Under the pieces are notes generated by a model. That model saw only the letters and a list, made by a program, of their open reading frames with translations, made no database searches and was not told the origin of the DNA. The position numbers and the translations under genes were made by a program. From Brevipalpus yothersi (lineage: Eukaryota > Arthropoda > Arachnida > Trombidiformes > Tenuipalpidae), in contig QZCP01000092.1 in the NCBI GenBank assembly GCA_003956705.1, positions 1-64,000 of the forward strand: a stretch of 64,000 bases of DNA, written 5' to 3'. Below are positions 25,121-36,462 of this stretch, in pieces. Every line of letters starts with the position of its first letter. Position 1 is the stretch's first letter.

Positions 25121-26630
25121 CTAATGAATCGACATGTGATCTATTTGAAGCTGAAGATTGTATTGCATACAACAGTGATTTAAAAAAAGAAAGAAAAAGA
25201 AAGAAAATGCTTTTGGTGTAGTAAAAATTGGACACAATTTATAAGATAATCGTATATCGGTTACATGAAAAGAAAAATTAGAAAATATTGAATCGAATAA
25301 TTGAATAGTTATATGATACTCTTGCCCGCTCTTCTTGATTTTCTTCATGTTAAACAAACGATCAATCACTAGAGTAGATAATTTCATGGTAAATATTTTT
25401 CCATCCCACAAATCGGTCAGTTCAACTAAATATTGAGTCTGAGCTTCACCACATTCCAAGCGTTGTCTGGGAGCATGAAATGTAGCGTTACATTCATCGA
25501 TAAAATTTAGTTTATCATAATGTTCAATGGACAATTTTGGCGGTGTTCCATTATCTATCATCTCTTTGAAGCAACAATTAACGGCAAATTGATAATCACC
25601 AGCCACAGATTTGGCAAGTGGCATAATTTCATCAGGAGCACATCTCATGGTGTTACCGTAGTCAATGAGAAACACTCTCACTGATTCAATAATGTCAGGA
25701 TTTTCAGTAAATTTTTCAATCGAAACACATCTGGCTCGATACCAGTAACAATCATTTTTATCGAATACTGCACACAGCATACCTGGTTGTATACTTTTGT
25801 ATCCAATTACTCCCAAGTTCGAATAAGAGTCAAGGAATCAAGAAAGAAAAAAAATACAATTGTTCATCTCCATGTCCATGTTAAAACACTGTATTTTCGC
25901 AAGCCTAAGCTCGAATACAGTTTAAAAAAAGAATAATTGTTTATTAAATACCTTTTCTGATCAGATTGAGTTGTTCTCTTTGCATTCGATTGAGAAACTC
26001 ATCGATCACAGAATACCAATGACCGTAAAAATCAGAGAATTCTTTAATATAAACCAACTTAACCACAGCCTGCATTCCTTCTTCAATTTTTTTGGGCAAA
26101 ATTTTCGTCCGAATTGGATCAATGATCAGGTCTTGGTCTTTAAGTGGAACATGATAACCATTGGTTAAGAGTACAAAACTATTGAGCATATACTTAACAT
26201 ATCCAAACTTTCTTTCACCTCTGTTGCTTTCACTCTTTTTGAGCCCAAATTCAGAGCATTCTTGACAACAAAATACGAACAGAAAATAATCAATGCAAGA
26301 TAGCTGTTATACAAATATACAAATGTATGACATATTTACCTGAATTGGAAATGAATGGGGCCAATATAGGAAGCATCTGCATAGATTTCATACAAGTCAA
26401 ACTTTCTTTTATTCTACCCAATTCATCAGCAAACACTTGATGTTGGCCAAAAAAATTCTGAAGGGTATCGTCATGAAATTGCTGAATACCACTTTTCACT
26501 AATGTACTTAGATCGATGAGACTTGTAATCAAGCAATTAATGTGGCCAACAATATCCTCCACTTCTTCATCCAAAGATTTCAAAATTTTTTCTCTCTTCA
26601 CAAGTTGAGATAATTTAGTAACTTTTTGCG
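25121..26630 (-). CDS. extended-Tudor domain protein, possibly RNF17/Qin-like (partial)
   Basis: Three minus-strand exons are supported: about 26340-26630 (5' end unclear), 25952-26260 and 25809 down to about 25121, joined in phase 1. Exon 1 is a long helical segment (EEVEDIVGHINCLITSL) of TRIM/RNF17 coiled-coil style. Exon 2 starts an extended Tudor fold (VVKLVYIKEFSDFYGHW). Exon 3 holds the core Tudor, with YWYRAR and FLIDYGNT, the aromatic-cage and Asp/Asn residues that bind symmetric dimethylarginine in Piwi-interacting Tudor proteins. The combination resembles RNF17/Qin, which act in germline piRNA silencing, but no RING or B-box is visible upstream. An ATG reading MSLCGDD at about 26658 is out of frame with exon 1. 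The 3' end after the Tudor core is uncertain. Confidence 0.68.
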
Positions 26631-27364
26631 TGTATCATCACCGCAAAGAGACATAATTTCGCAATTAAACAGAATGTAAATATTTGTCTTATTATAGTGT
26701 GTATATTAAAACACTACACCGCCTCCACCACGAAATTATTAATCAACAATAATGAGATAGGGAAACTGAAATTGTTATTAAAATTGGCCAATTTGGATCA
26801 TTGATTGTGATATTAGTCGAAGCATGATTTGAATGGGAAGAATAGAAAATGGACGACTTTGTGTTACAGTCAAAGACACAGTCACACAGTAGCTGTGGTC
26901 AAAGATATCTTACGTATTTTTAAACGGAATAGTGACATCTTGTGGTATTCAATCTCTGATCCATAGTGAAAGCTACAGTAAAGAGGTTGATATCCATAGA
27001 TGGCGCAGGATTGGCACTGTATTATCCTATGAACTGAACGGTGCTATCATCTCTTCTTGCTTGCGAGATCCTGATACATGTACATGTACTTTTAAGAGCG
27101 ACTACTGTAGTTGATTCGTAAAATTATGTGGAAAACGAAGGAAATATCACAAATTAGACTAAACTGTTGGAAATATCAGAATTTCAGACAAAAATTTTCC
27201 TTGTGCACATAAACTTGCTTCCACTAAGCACTATGCATGCAAAAAAAAATTCATAGCCTACCTTTTAAGAAAAACAATTGGATAAAAGGAGAATAGATCA
27301 CGATCATGATGATTACATTGAGAGAGACCCAATAATAACTATTTGTTATCCATAGGATGAGACG
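26631..27364. other. no gene recognised between divergent genes
   Basis: AT-rich spacer between the 5' side of the Tudor gene (-) and the ARMT1-like gene (+). Neither the RING/B-box expected upstream of the former nor the N-terminal helices expected for the latter can be read here. Confidence 0.45.
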
Positions 27365-28423
27365 ATGAACAATTTCCACAGAAGGGAATTTCCCAAAGGC
27401 TTCGATCCTTTTAGAGAACAAAAATATCGAGCTCTCATCAATTCATTCCCAGGGCTTATCACATTGGGAACGTTTTAGGTCTAAAATTTAATTAGTAAAT
27501 TAATTAGCCTTATTTCTACACTATTGAGGCCTCTCAGTTATCTAATTCTTCTCAATTCTCATCTAGCTGAGTTCTTGAAGAACTATCGAGTCTCAGCTGA
27601 TCCAAATTCTCTAGATGTCGATTTGACACAGATGATTGAGATCAATTTATGGGGCAATCGATGTGATCTAGCTCTGAAGCTGGGCCATGACAATCTTCAG
27701 AATACACTTCAATTCGATAAGCTGAAAGATCTTCTACCAAACATTCTCGCTAATAATTGTGATAAACTTGTGGGCGAGTTGAAAAGTCTCAGAACTCAAT
27801 CCAAGTCAACACTAGACATTGTACTCGATAATGCTGGTTATGAGCTGTTCACTGACTTTTGCCTAGTTGAGTTTCTTCATATTACTGGCATATTACCGGT
27901 GGACAGTTGTAAAGTGAGGTTCTATGTAAAAGACATTCCCTGGTTTGTTTCTGATGCTTCGGTATACGATTTTCAATGCACCATAAATTATTTGGAGGGA
28001 ACAGCTGAATCTGATCTGCAGCAATCTCACGGACGAAAGTGGCGAAGTTATCTTGATAAAGGAACCTGGACCATTGAAAATGATCTATTTTTCACTCTCC
28101 CCCATGATTTCAGTCAAATGAAAGAGATAAGACCAAAACTTTATCAGGAATTGAGTGAAGCGGACTTGATACTCTTCAAAGGAGATCTCAACTACCGTGA
28201 ACTGATCGGCTATTTCAGATGGAATCCAACTACATTGTTCCAAGATGCTCTTCGAGGCTTCCATCCAGCTGCTTTGTGTACTCTCCGAACAATCAAGTCA
28301 GAAGTATGCATTGGTTTTACAGACGAAGAACAGCTTAAATCACTTCCACAAGACTGGAAAAAATCATCGGATTACGCTGTAGTAGAATGTTCATCGAAAA
28401 GAATTGTACTAGTCTCACTATAA
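27365..28423 (+). CDS. ARMT1: ARMT1/DUF89 metal-dependent phosphatase family protein, N-terminally short
   Basis: ARMT1/DUF89 proteins are metal-dependent damage-control phosphatases acting on phosphorylated metabolites; protein-glutamate methyltransferase activity has also been claimed. Exons 27365-27471 and 27538-28423 join in phase 2 (330 aa), with a 66-nt intron whose donor (GTTTTA) is weak. Exon 1 carries FDPFREQKYRALINS. Exon 2 carries INLWGNRCDL, LDNAGYELFTDF (the Asp-Asn metal site), IPWFVSD, FKGDLNYRELIGYF and LRTIKSEVCIGF, all hallmark blocks. Human ARMT1 is about 440 aa; roughly 100-150 N-terminal residues have no counterpart upstream. Either an exon is undetected or this copy is truncated. 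The ATG at 27365 is the first in-frame Met and may be internal to a longer protein. Confidence 0.78.
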
Positions 28424-28550
28424 AAAGTAAAAAGAAAGATCGACTTAAGCGGAGAATATTAACATATATTAATACACTTATTATGCAGATCTTAGAACAC
28501 AATACACTGAAGCTGAATGTTGAGACACAATTTGACGCCATCAAATCAAA

Positions 28551-28767
28551 TCATTGAGCAGCCAAGATGTTCCCAGGCTTTCCTGTGGCCTCCTTTGAGT
28601 TGTTGATGCCCTCAACAACACATGAAATGATGGTTAGAAAATCTTCATCATTCAATTTGTTGACATCATCCTCTTTCATGTTACCAACATTCCTACATTG
28701 CTCCAACAGTTTTTGTGCCTTCCACAATGATCTCATTCTCTTCAACAATCACCTCGGATCCAGCCAT
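28551..28767 (-). pseudogene. small unrecognised gene, apparently frameshifted
   Basis: An ATG at 28767 opens a short frame (MAGSEVIVEENE) that stops after 24 codons. The overlapping frame continues to 28551 with coding-like residues (MKEDDVNKLNDEDFLTII). One frameshift would unite them into a protein of about 70 aa. The family is not recognised. Confidence 0.25.
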
Positions 28768-29134
28768 GTATCATATCAAAATGGAGCCTACAGCTTTCTC
28801 TTCCCACTGATACACAATACAATCAATTAACACTAATTATTCACGATAAATTAATCCAGTTCGATGGCAATTTTACTGGTAGTAAACACTAAAGTAATGG
28901 AAGAGAGTTAAAAACGTCTTTAAAAGCAGATGCATTGATGGGCGCCACTTCCGCTTCCGACTGTAATCACATCATCACATGTATTTTCATCGTCCTCGTA
29001 TTGATATTGTTTCGAAAATTTGTCTATTATTTTTGTAAACTGACAAAAGGAGACATTTTCAGTGAAAACCTTATGAAAATTCAAATTTTATTGATTAGTT
29101 GAGTGATAATTTGCGTGAATCCCAATTCTTCAGG
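28768..29134. other. no gene recognised
   Basis: Spacer upstream of the F-box-like pseudogene. No supportable coding sequence. Confidence 0.45.
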
Positions 29135-30570
29135 ATGAAACGGAAAAGAACATCTTCACGACGAATTGTTCTAAAACCGTCAGGTAAAAAAATTACCTAA
29201 GAACCACCAGCCAAACGAGAGGTAAGAGGGCTATGACTTTTGTACACATTTTTTGTCCTATTAACATGAGATCTAATTGATTTCTTGTATCTTCCAGTGT
29301 CCAGCCATGGACTTTGCTTTAAAACAACATCCCATCATTCAAAATATTTTTGAACATCTCAAGCCAATTGATGTATACAATTTTGGTAGAGCGTTTGGTG
29401 GATGGAGTGAGGCTATTGAGTTCCTGGCATAGTGTCCTCCAATTGATGATTGTTATTTGGATGGTAAACATATGGAGGATGAATTGCGATTTCTCAGGTA
29501 GGTTTGTTATCATTATGGGGATTGTTTTGAACTGAATCAAATCTTCTCTCAACAGAGGAACGAAGCCTAAAACCAACAAGGCCCGCGCTCTCAAGAGAAT
29601 GTCATTCTACAGCTATTGGCATTTTTGGCGAGCAGGTTCTTTACACAGATCAGTAGATACTGGTATTAAAAAATATTTGAGAAATTTCTTCAACAAAGAT
29701 AAGAGATGCATACCCAGTTTTTCACTCTTGATCTCCTGTAAATTCAGTGAGTCAATTTTATCCCTATCACCTAAAAATCCAACTGTGGTCATCAATTATG
29801 AATGGAGAGACCTGAAAATCTACCTAGATTCAAAGATCCAGATTTATAAAGAGCTCGATAAACATTTCAATACCCCGAAGCTATTTGAATCGTTTCCTAA
29901 TGGAACACATGATTTTAAAAGGTATATTGGAGGTTTCCATTTGAATAGATACACTTCTAAACACAAAGTTATCATTACCGACTGGTCAGATCCTGAAAGC
30001 CCATTACCAAGAACCGATGATCCTGATTTTCCAGTAAAAGCAATCGTCCTCTTAACCGAACCTACTTTCACCATAAACGGGAAGAGAGACAAAGCTGCTT
30101 TCGAATTAGTATGGAAACGGATTGAAAACAATGTCTTTTTTCCTTCTGCTCTTCATTCGATTTCTGGTGGAATTTTTTCTTAGCCAAAGTTGTGGTATCA
30201 TGATCCGAGATTCAATGGTTTTCGAGAACCGGAAGGTATAAGCATTGCTTTTTGTGGAAAAAGTATCCTCTCTGCCACAGCATATTTCAGCAGTCATCTC
30301 AATAAAGGAGTGATTGAATATGTCAATTCTCTAATAATATTGAAAAGTCGTGCTGAACACGATGGTTTCTCTTTGAATGACAACAGAGTTATTGGTTTTT
30401 ATTATGAGGAAAACTCTGGAACAGAGAGTAATGCCATTTTCTCTTCAGTCCATATGATTTTTCCATCCATGAACCTCATCAGAATCCAATCAAGGATTAG
30501 TTACAACTCATCTGATAGAAAATTGAGGAAAGATCATTACTCTTTATGTCTTCATTTGATTCAAATCTAA
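29135..30570 (+). pseudogene. F-box-like protein gene with three in-frame stops
   Basis: Exons 29135-29221, 29298-29497 and 29556-30570 join in consistent phase (434 codons). The second exon has an F-box-like helical start (LKQHPIIQNIFEHLKPIDVY). The third is a long C-terminal substrate-binding-type region without a motif I can name. In-frame stops occur at 29198 (TAA), 29430 (TAG) and 30181 (TAG), yet the rest stays open to 30568. The third stop sits in a TTTTTTCTTAG acceptor-like context and could be removed as an intron (possible donor GTATGG about 75 nt upstream, phase 0). The first two have no good explanation, so I call it a recent pseudogene. Confidence 0.55.
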
Positions 30571-32186
30571 TAGTTTCTCCGATTGTTCACCACAATACCA
30601 TGTGTAACTTGAGATGATCCGAGAAAAATCTCAAAGCATTAATACATTGATGGTTCTGCATCTTGCTATTGAATCTTAATGGCAGTACAATTTTTCCATT
30701 TTCCATTTCCAAAATTGATCACATTAAAGTGTAGAACAATCATCGATATGTTGATTCCTATTCAACAGTTTTTCATTATATTCATCGTTTAGGTTTCAAG
30801 CCTCTTCAAGATAATCCTCTCAACCTGATGCATGAATATAATTATCACTCGATAAGGCTCTATCGAAAAAATAGCTTCAGTTGGCTTCAAGAATACAGGT
30901 ACAGATATCTAGCAAGATGCTCAATGATTCAAGTAGTCGATGGAAATAAAACAAAACAAAATCGGAGAAAATTTTAATGATGATTGAAAATCATCATCAT
31001 ATTTATTGGAAATGGTTGAGAGATTATCTTCACATGAGAGTGATAGTGTCAAGGCCAATTGATAAGTGAGAACAATTTATGCTTGTTTCAAAACGATTAG
31101 AATAGATGAAAAATAAATCATCACAGTTCATATGAATGAACAAATGATAATCATCATATTGAGTTATTCAATTTGAAACTTTTGAATATGCCATGTTCCA
31201 AGGAATAATTGTATTTCCTACTCTTCACCAATCATCACTGAAGCGAAGAATTATTCAATAAATTACCATCACTTCTTTGGAGCCCTTCTGACGTATTCAA
31301 ATTCCATTTTGGAAAAAAATTAACCTAACAAGATTATTAGTAGCTCTTATTATGTAATAAGAAAATTTTTCAAATCAAATGGGAAAAAAACGTTTCCAAA
31401 AACTTTTTCCTCCTCAAAACATGAATCATCCACCCCATAGTAAATGCTTGAGTAAATAATTATGAAAATGCTAACCAATTAACAATTATTACCTCTGATT
31501 ATACACATACACATCTTCACAGAATATACATACATATTTTCTATCGGATTGCACCTGTTTTCACACTTATTCTCACATTCATCGTCTTGCTTCCTGATTA
31601 GATAATGGCTAAGTATTGGCAGAATGCTCATAATTATGCTGCTATTCGCTATTGGAAGCAAGCAGAGAGAAAAAAGGGAAAGATTTTTCTCTCCAAAATC
31701 TTTAATCACATTAGAACTTATCAGAACTCATTGTACTCGGAAAAATTCGACGAACAAGGCTTCATGATGCATATTAGATATTCGAATAGAACGGATTAGA
31801 TCATAATTCGAGCCACTAGAGGGATGAATGTTTTTTCAAGGTTGATGTTGCATGTTTACATGGAAAAATAACACATTTAGCTTTTCGATAATAATGATGC
31901 AATACTTGGAGATCTATTAATTACATTGACTTGTGTATGTGTATCCCGGATGAGGCGTTTTTATTTTCTTGTCTATCGTTGATTAGTGATAAACTAATCA
32001 ACTTCCAGTTGGATGGGTTTCATTTGGGTTGAGCTAATCATAACATTCCAGTGAGAGACTACTTAAGTGTTGGATCTTGGAAAATTTTCATTCATTCATC
32101 TGTTCCCATTTACACTGTACTTTTCCCTTGATTATACATCGTCTTTTTTGAATTACTCGACTTACACACTCACATATTCTATCGAA
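30571..32186. other. mostly non-coding; one exon-like stretch and one small frame
   Basis: About 30793-30898 (+) looks like an isolated exon: acceptor CGTTTAG, open frame containing MHEYNYHSIRLYRKNSF, donor CAG|GTACAG. At 31605-31799 (+) a 64-codon frame starts MAKYWQNAHNYAAIRYWK, preceded by an acceptor-like CTTCCTGATTAG. Neither is recognised. The remaining sequence shows nothing else. Confidence 0.35.
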
Positions 32187-32693
32187 ATGAAGTCAAATTT
32201 GATTATTATTACTGTCTTGGTTACCATCGTCTCCTGTGCTTTGGCCACTACCATGGTGGGAGGATGGCGAGAAATGAGTGCTGAAGATAAGGCCAAGTAT
32301 ACTCAAGTGGTCCAGGATCATTACAATCGTAACGGAAATGCTGCCCATCAAGCTAAGGTGATCGAAGTGATCGAAGCTACCCAACAATTGGTCAATGGTA
32401 TGAACATTAGATTCAAGGTGAAAATGGCTCATACTGACTGTAGGAAGAACGATTCCAAGAAACTTGAACTTTGTTCAGTTAATCCTACGGTAAGTGAGAT
32501 ACACTTTCGTTTTCTAATAAGTGCTAAGAATTGCTCATCTCATTCTTGTAATTTTTTGGCCACTTTTTAGGAGATTCACCACTGTGATTACGAAATTTAC
32601 CGAAGTTTCGATGAAAACACAGGAACCATCAACAAATTCACTTGCAAAAAAGCTTCATCTCCATCTACAACTTCAACTACAGCTTCCAATTGA
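32187..32693 (+). CDS. secreted type-2 cystatin (cysteine protease inhibitor)
   Basis: Exons 32187-32489 and 32571-32693 join in phase 0 across an 81-nt intron (141 aa). Residues 1-20 are a signal peptide (MKSNLIIITVLVTIVSCALA), so the product is secreted. The mature part begins with the conserved cystatin glycine (MVGGW). It contains the papain-binding loop QLVNG (QxVxG). Four cysteines (TDCRK, LELC, HHCDY, KFTC) have the two-disulfide pattern of type-2 cystatins. The usual C-terminal Pro-Trp hairpin is missing, which may lower or change specificity. The C-terminus ends in a Ser/Thr-rich tail. It should inhibit papain-like cathepsins in gut, saliva or haemolymph; the tissue is not indicated by the sequence. 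Confidence 0.9.
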
Positions 32694-33116
32694 GTGAAGT
32701 CATTTCTTTGATTGATTTGAATGTTTCTTTGTAAGCATATTCTTTTCATTTGATGCTTTGAATATTTGTCACTAGATAAACTCAAATTGAATCAAAACTT
32801 CCTCTACCTTTCTATCATGATCTTATAAGTGGGGCAATGTTTTTCTATGATGACTTTTCTGAACATTCAGGAAGTATTTTCTAATTTAAATCTTAAGAGC
32901 TGTCATTTCTTGGTGTAGAATATGTCCCAAGGGTTTGCGAAGCCCAAAATATTTCGATCAAGTTAAGAATACGTTCGATAGTAATAGTGAAACAATAGTG
33001 TCAAGAGCGATGAACTTATTTTATGTGGACTTGATAGAATCATATGAACAGTCAGGTGCATAGTAACAGATTGCACTTATACATGCAGCAAGGAGACCAT
33101 ATGATGGAAAAATCTG
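32694..33116. other. intergenic, no gene recognised
   Basis: Spacer between cystatin and the GMC gene. No canonical AATAAA was noted near the cystatin stop. Confidence 0.5.
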
Positions 33117-33176
33117 ATGAACTATCTGATCTTACAAGTCTTGTTAGGCTTGTTAGTTTTTTGGATCCGGAAAACT

Positions 33177-35453
33177 ATGTATTTTCTTGGCTTATCACTT
33201 TGTGTGTTTATTAATGGCTTACTTATTGATGCCACTCCCGCTCATAGCTCTTATCACGGGAAGAGATTAATCAATCCTAGTTTAGATATCATCGAGACAT
33301 ACCAATCGTTAATAGAATTGAGTCAATCTGAAGACTCGTTTCCAGCTAAGAAAATTGGTGAAGCAATTCATAAAATGTTGACAACTTTCGGTGAGAATCT
33401 CTATGCGGACATCACACCATATTCTCTCAGAACCACCCCAGTTGCTCAAGAATGGTATGATTACATTATAGTTGGCGGAGGAACTGCTGGCTCGGTATTA
33501 TCACATCGTTTAAGTGAAGATTCAACCAAATCGGTTTTGATACTGGAAGCTGGTAGTTATGAGGATGGTCTCGGTAGTGTGCCATTGGCTAGTTTATTTT
33601 CATCCAAAACCAAAAAAGATTGGCAATATAAATCAGAGCCGGAAAAATATGGTGCTTATGGTTTCACCAATCGAACGATACATGTATCACAAGCTAAAGT
33701 TGCTGGTGGAATGTCTTCTGTTGATCAGATGCTCTACACGCGAGGTAATCGATTAGACTTTGACCGATGGAGTGAATTGGGTGCAAAGGGGTGGACGTAT
33801 GATGAAAATTTTCCATACTACATTTTATCTGAGAATGAAATGGATGATTCCGGCGAATTTGATAAAAAATATCATGGTCACAAGGGATCGATACCTGTCT
33901 CTCGAGTGCAACCAAAGTTTGACGCTGAATTGTATGCTCTCAAAGCATTGGAAGAAATGGGTCAAAATATTGGAGATTTCAATGGAAAAATTCCAGAAAG
34001 ATTTGATTACGCTCATACAATGATTTACAATGGTTCCAGAGTTTCGGCTGGAATGGCTTATCTTCAGGAAGCATCGTTTCGACCAAAAGTCGATGTAATA
34101 CTACGGGCTGTGGTGGAGAGAATTATTTTCACCAATCTCAAAGATGCTCATGGTGTAGTTTGGCAGAAAGATGGTCAAATTCACAAAGCATACGCTAGAA
34201 AGGAAATAATTTTAGCTGCAGGTCCTTACAATACACCGAAATTGTTACTGCTCTCAGGAATAGGGCCGGAAAAGGAGCTCGAAAAATTGGTTATTCCAGT
34301 GGTCGTTGATTCTCCAGGAGTTGGAAAGAATCTTCAGGATCATCCATTTTTATTGATGCCTTTTACCACGAAAAATGGAACAAGTTTCACAAGCTATGGA
34401 GTCAGTGAAATTTTGAAAATGTTCATTGAATACGAAACGAATCACACTGGATTTCTTGCTAATCCTGGAATTTCTATCGATGGATTCTTCCGAACATCTA
34501 AAGCTGTAGAGCTTTCACCAGATATTGAGATTCAAATTGCTTCTTCTTACCCTTTCTTTTCTCTCATTAATGGTGAGTTATGAAAAATTTTAAAGTAAAA
34601 AACCACTGAAAAATTGGTACGATTCAGACGCCTCTGTTCAGTTCAAAAAGATTCAGATTCCATGAAGACATGAAATTTTTCTATCCCTATTCAACCAAGA
34701 CTGATAATTCTCTGTCAATTTTTTCTAGGGTTCTTGAACAATTATGAAGATCGAATAATTAGCAAGTACTTCCTACCAAATGATCTGATCGATGGTTTGA
34801 TTTTCAAAATTATTTTGTCAAAGCCCAAGAGTCGTGGATACGTTTCGCTACGAAACTCTGACCCTATCGAGACACCTTTGATTGTTTTCAATCTTCTGGA
34901 GGATGAATATGATCGGAAAACTTTGAAAAATGCATGCTACTTCATTCGTAAATTGGCGAAAACAAAATCAATGCAAATCAATCTTGGTGCAAATCTATTT
35001 CAAACTCCTCTGCCTGGCTGTGATCGATACCGGAAGAGTAGTCTAGATTTCTGTTCCTGTTCGATTAGATTGCTGGCCTCGATACAAAATAATGCCTGTT
35101 GTACAGCCAAAATGGGTTCTCGTTCAGATAAAATGTCAGTGGTTGACTCTGAGCTCAAAGTAAAAGGTGTTAAAGGTCTCCGAGTGATCGATCAATCAAT
35201 TTTTCCCGAGATTGTATCGGGAAGTCTAACAGCAACAATTATGATGATTGCTGAGAAAGGAGCAGACATTATCAAAGGTAAAACATTGACCAAACCTATT
35301 CCACCGAATGATGGTTTACTTCCCAACCCACCAATTCCAATGATCCAAGGAAATTATGAGATTGCTGTTTGGCCACCATATCAGGTCAGTGCAAAAAAGA
35401 ATAAGAAAGATAAATCACAGAATAAATCTCAAGTGAATCATGATGATGATTAA
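33177..35453 (+). CDS. GMC oxidoreductase-family protein lacking the catalytic histidine
   Basis: Related to arthropod glucose dehydrogenase-like GMC flavoproteins, which oxidise alcohols or sugars using FAD. Exons 33177-34572 and 34729-35453 join in phase 1 (706 aa). I chose the ATG at 33177 because it opens a signal peptide (MYFLGLSLCVFINGLLIDA); an in-frame ATG at 33117 adds 20 residues. FAD-binding blocks are intact: YIIVGGGTAGSVLSHRLSED ... LEAG, the GGMSSVDQMLYTRGN signature, LAAGPYNTPKLLLLSGIGP and the GLRVIDQSIFP block. The catalytic YHPVGT(C/A)KMG motif reads NNACCTAKMG, so the histidine is Asn. The second active-site block, usually SGNTNAPT, reads SGSLTATI. It probably binds FAD but lacks normal oxidase or dehydrogenase chemistry. 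The C-terminus is Lys/Asp-rich and unusually long. Confidence 0.87.
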
Positions 35454-35524
35454 TGGAAAGTGAACAGGACAAAAAAAGTTCAATTTATTGACAGAATATG
35501 GTATTTTGCAGCAAGAAAAGACTA

Positions 35525-35530
35525 AATAAA
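35525..35530 (+). promoter_or_regulatory. polyadenylation signal AATAAA
   Basis: Canonical hexamer about 72 nt after the GMC stop codon. Confidence 0.6.
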
Positions 35531-36462
35531 TTTTGTTGATCGAAGCATATTCATATGTATAGGTATTTATAATTTTACACTCGAAAACATTGAAATTTTC
35601 AACTTAAGTAATGAGTAATCCAATGCCTATAGGCACTTCTGTCAAATAAGAGGACTAGAGAGAGAGAGAGAAAGACAAAACTTTTTCTATGCGAATCCAA
35701 TAAATTGGATGAAAATCCAGATTAAAACCATCGATTTCAAAGCGATTCCACTATTATCTGAAATAAGTAGAATTATTGAATAGATTTCACGTATCGGGAT
35801 CAGAAAGCTTACAAAAATACATGGTTAACATTACGTGCTTAAAATGTGAGGCAACACTAGAATTGCAAATGTTTGGTCAAATGGGCTGTAAAATTTCTAA
35901 TAATAAGCAAATAATAGAAAAATTAGTAATAATTGGCTTCAGTCAGATTATTAGACCAGCTTTCAACAAAAAAAGAATAGAAACATGAAAATTAGCTCAT
36001 GCAATTAAAATTACAATAATATTATGATATTCTAATAATAATTCTAATAATACTGTTAAAGAGATTTCTTGTGAGGAAAACTCATGCATCTAATAGCCAG
36101 CAATGCGTTTGCAAGAATTTCCAAAAAATGTTCTTTGGTTAAGCTAACACAGAGCCAAGATTTACCTTAATAAAGTCAGTAAATTAAAATAAAACGTCAT
36201 GCTTCCACAAAAAATAATGATTTCTGATTTCTATTATTTAACTTTTGCCGATTTTTCAGGAAATTTTAGTTTGGAACCATCCACGAGAGTCTGAGGATAA
36301 CCCAAATAACTTTTCAGACATCTCACTCTGATTCCTTTGCTCTGAAATGAGACCTTGGTTAAGGAATTCTCAGTAGAAAAATCATGATCATGCAAGGAAA
36401 AATCAAATTAACTAGCAAATTAATGTGGGCTCAGTGGATGGGAAACAAGGATGCAGGGATGC
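35531..36462. other. intergenic, no gene recognised
   Basis: AT-rich gap between the convergent GMC (+) and PFK (-) genes. A 70-codon plus frame at 35776-35988 has no recognisable features. Confidence 0.5.
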
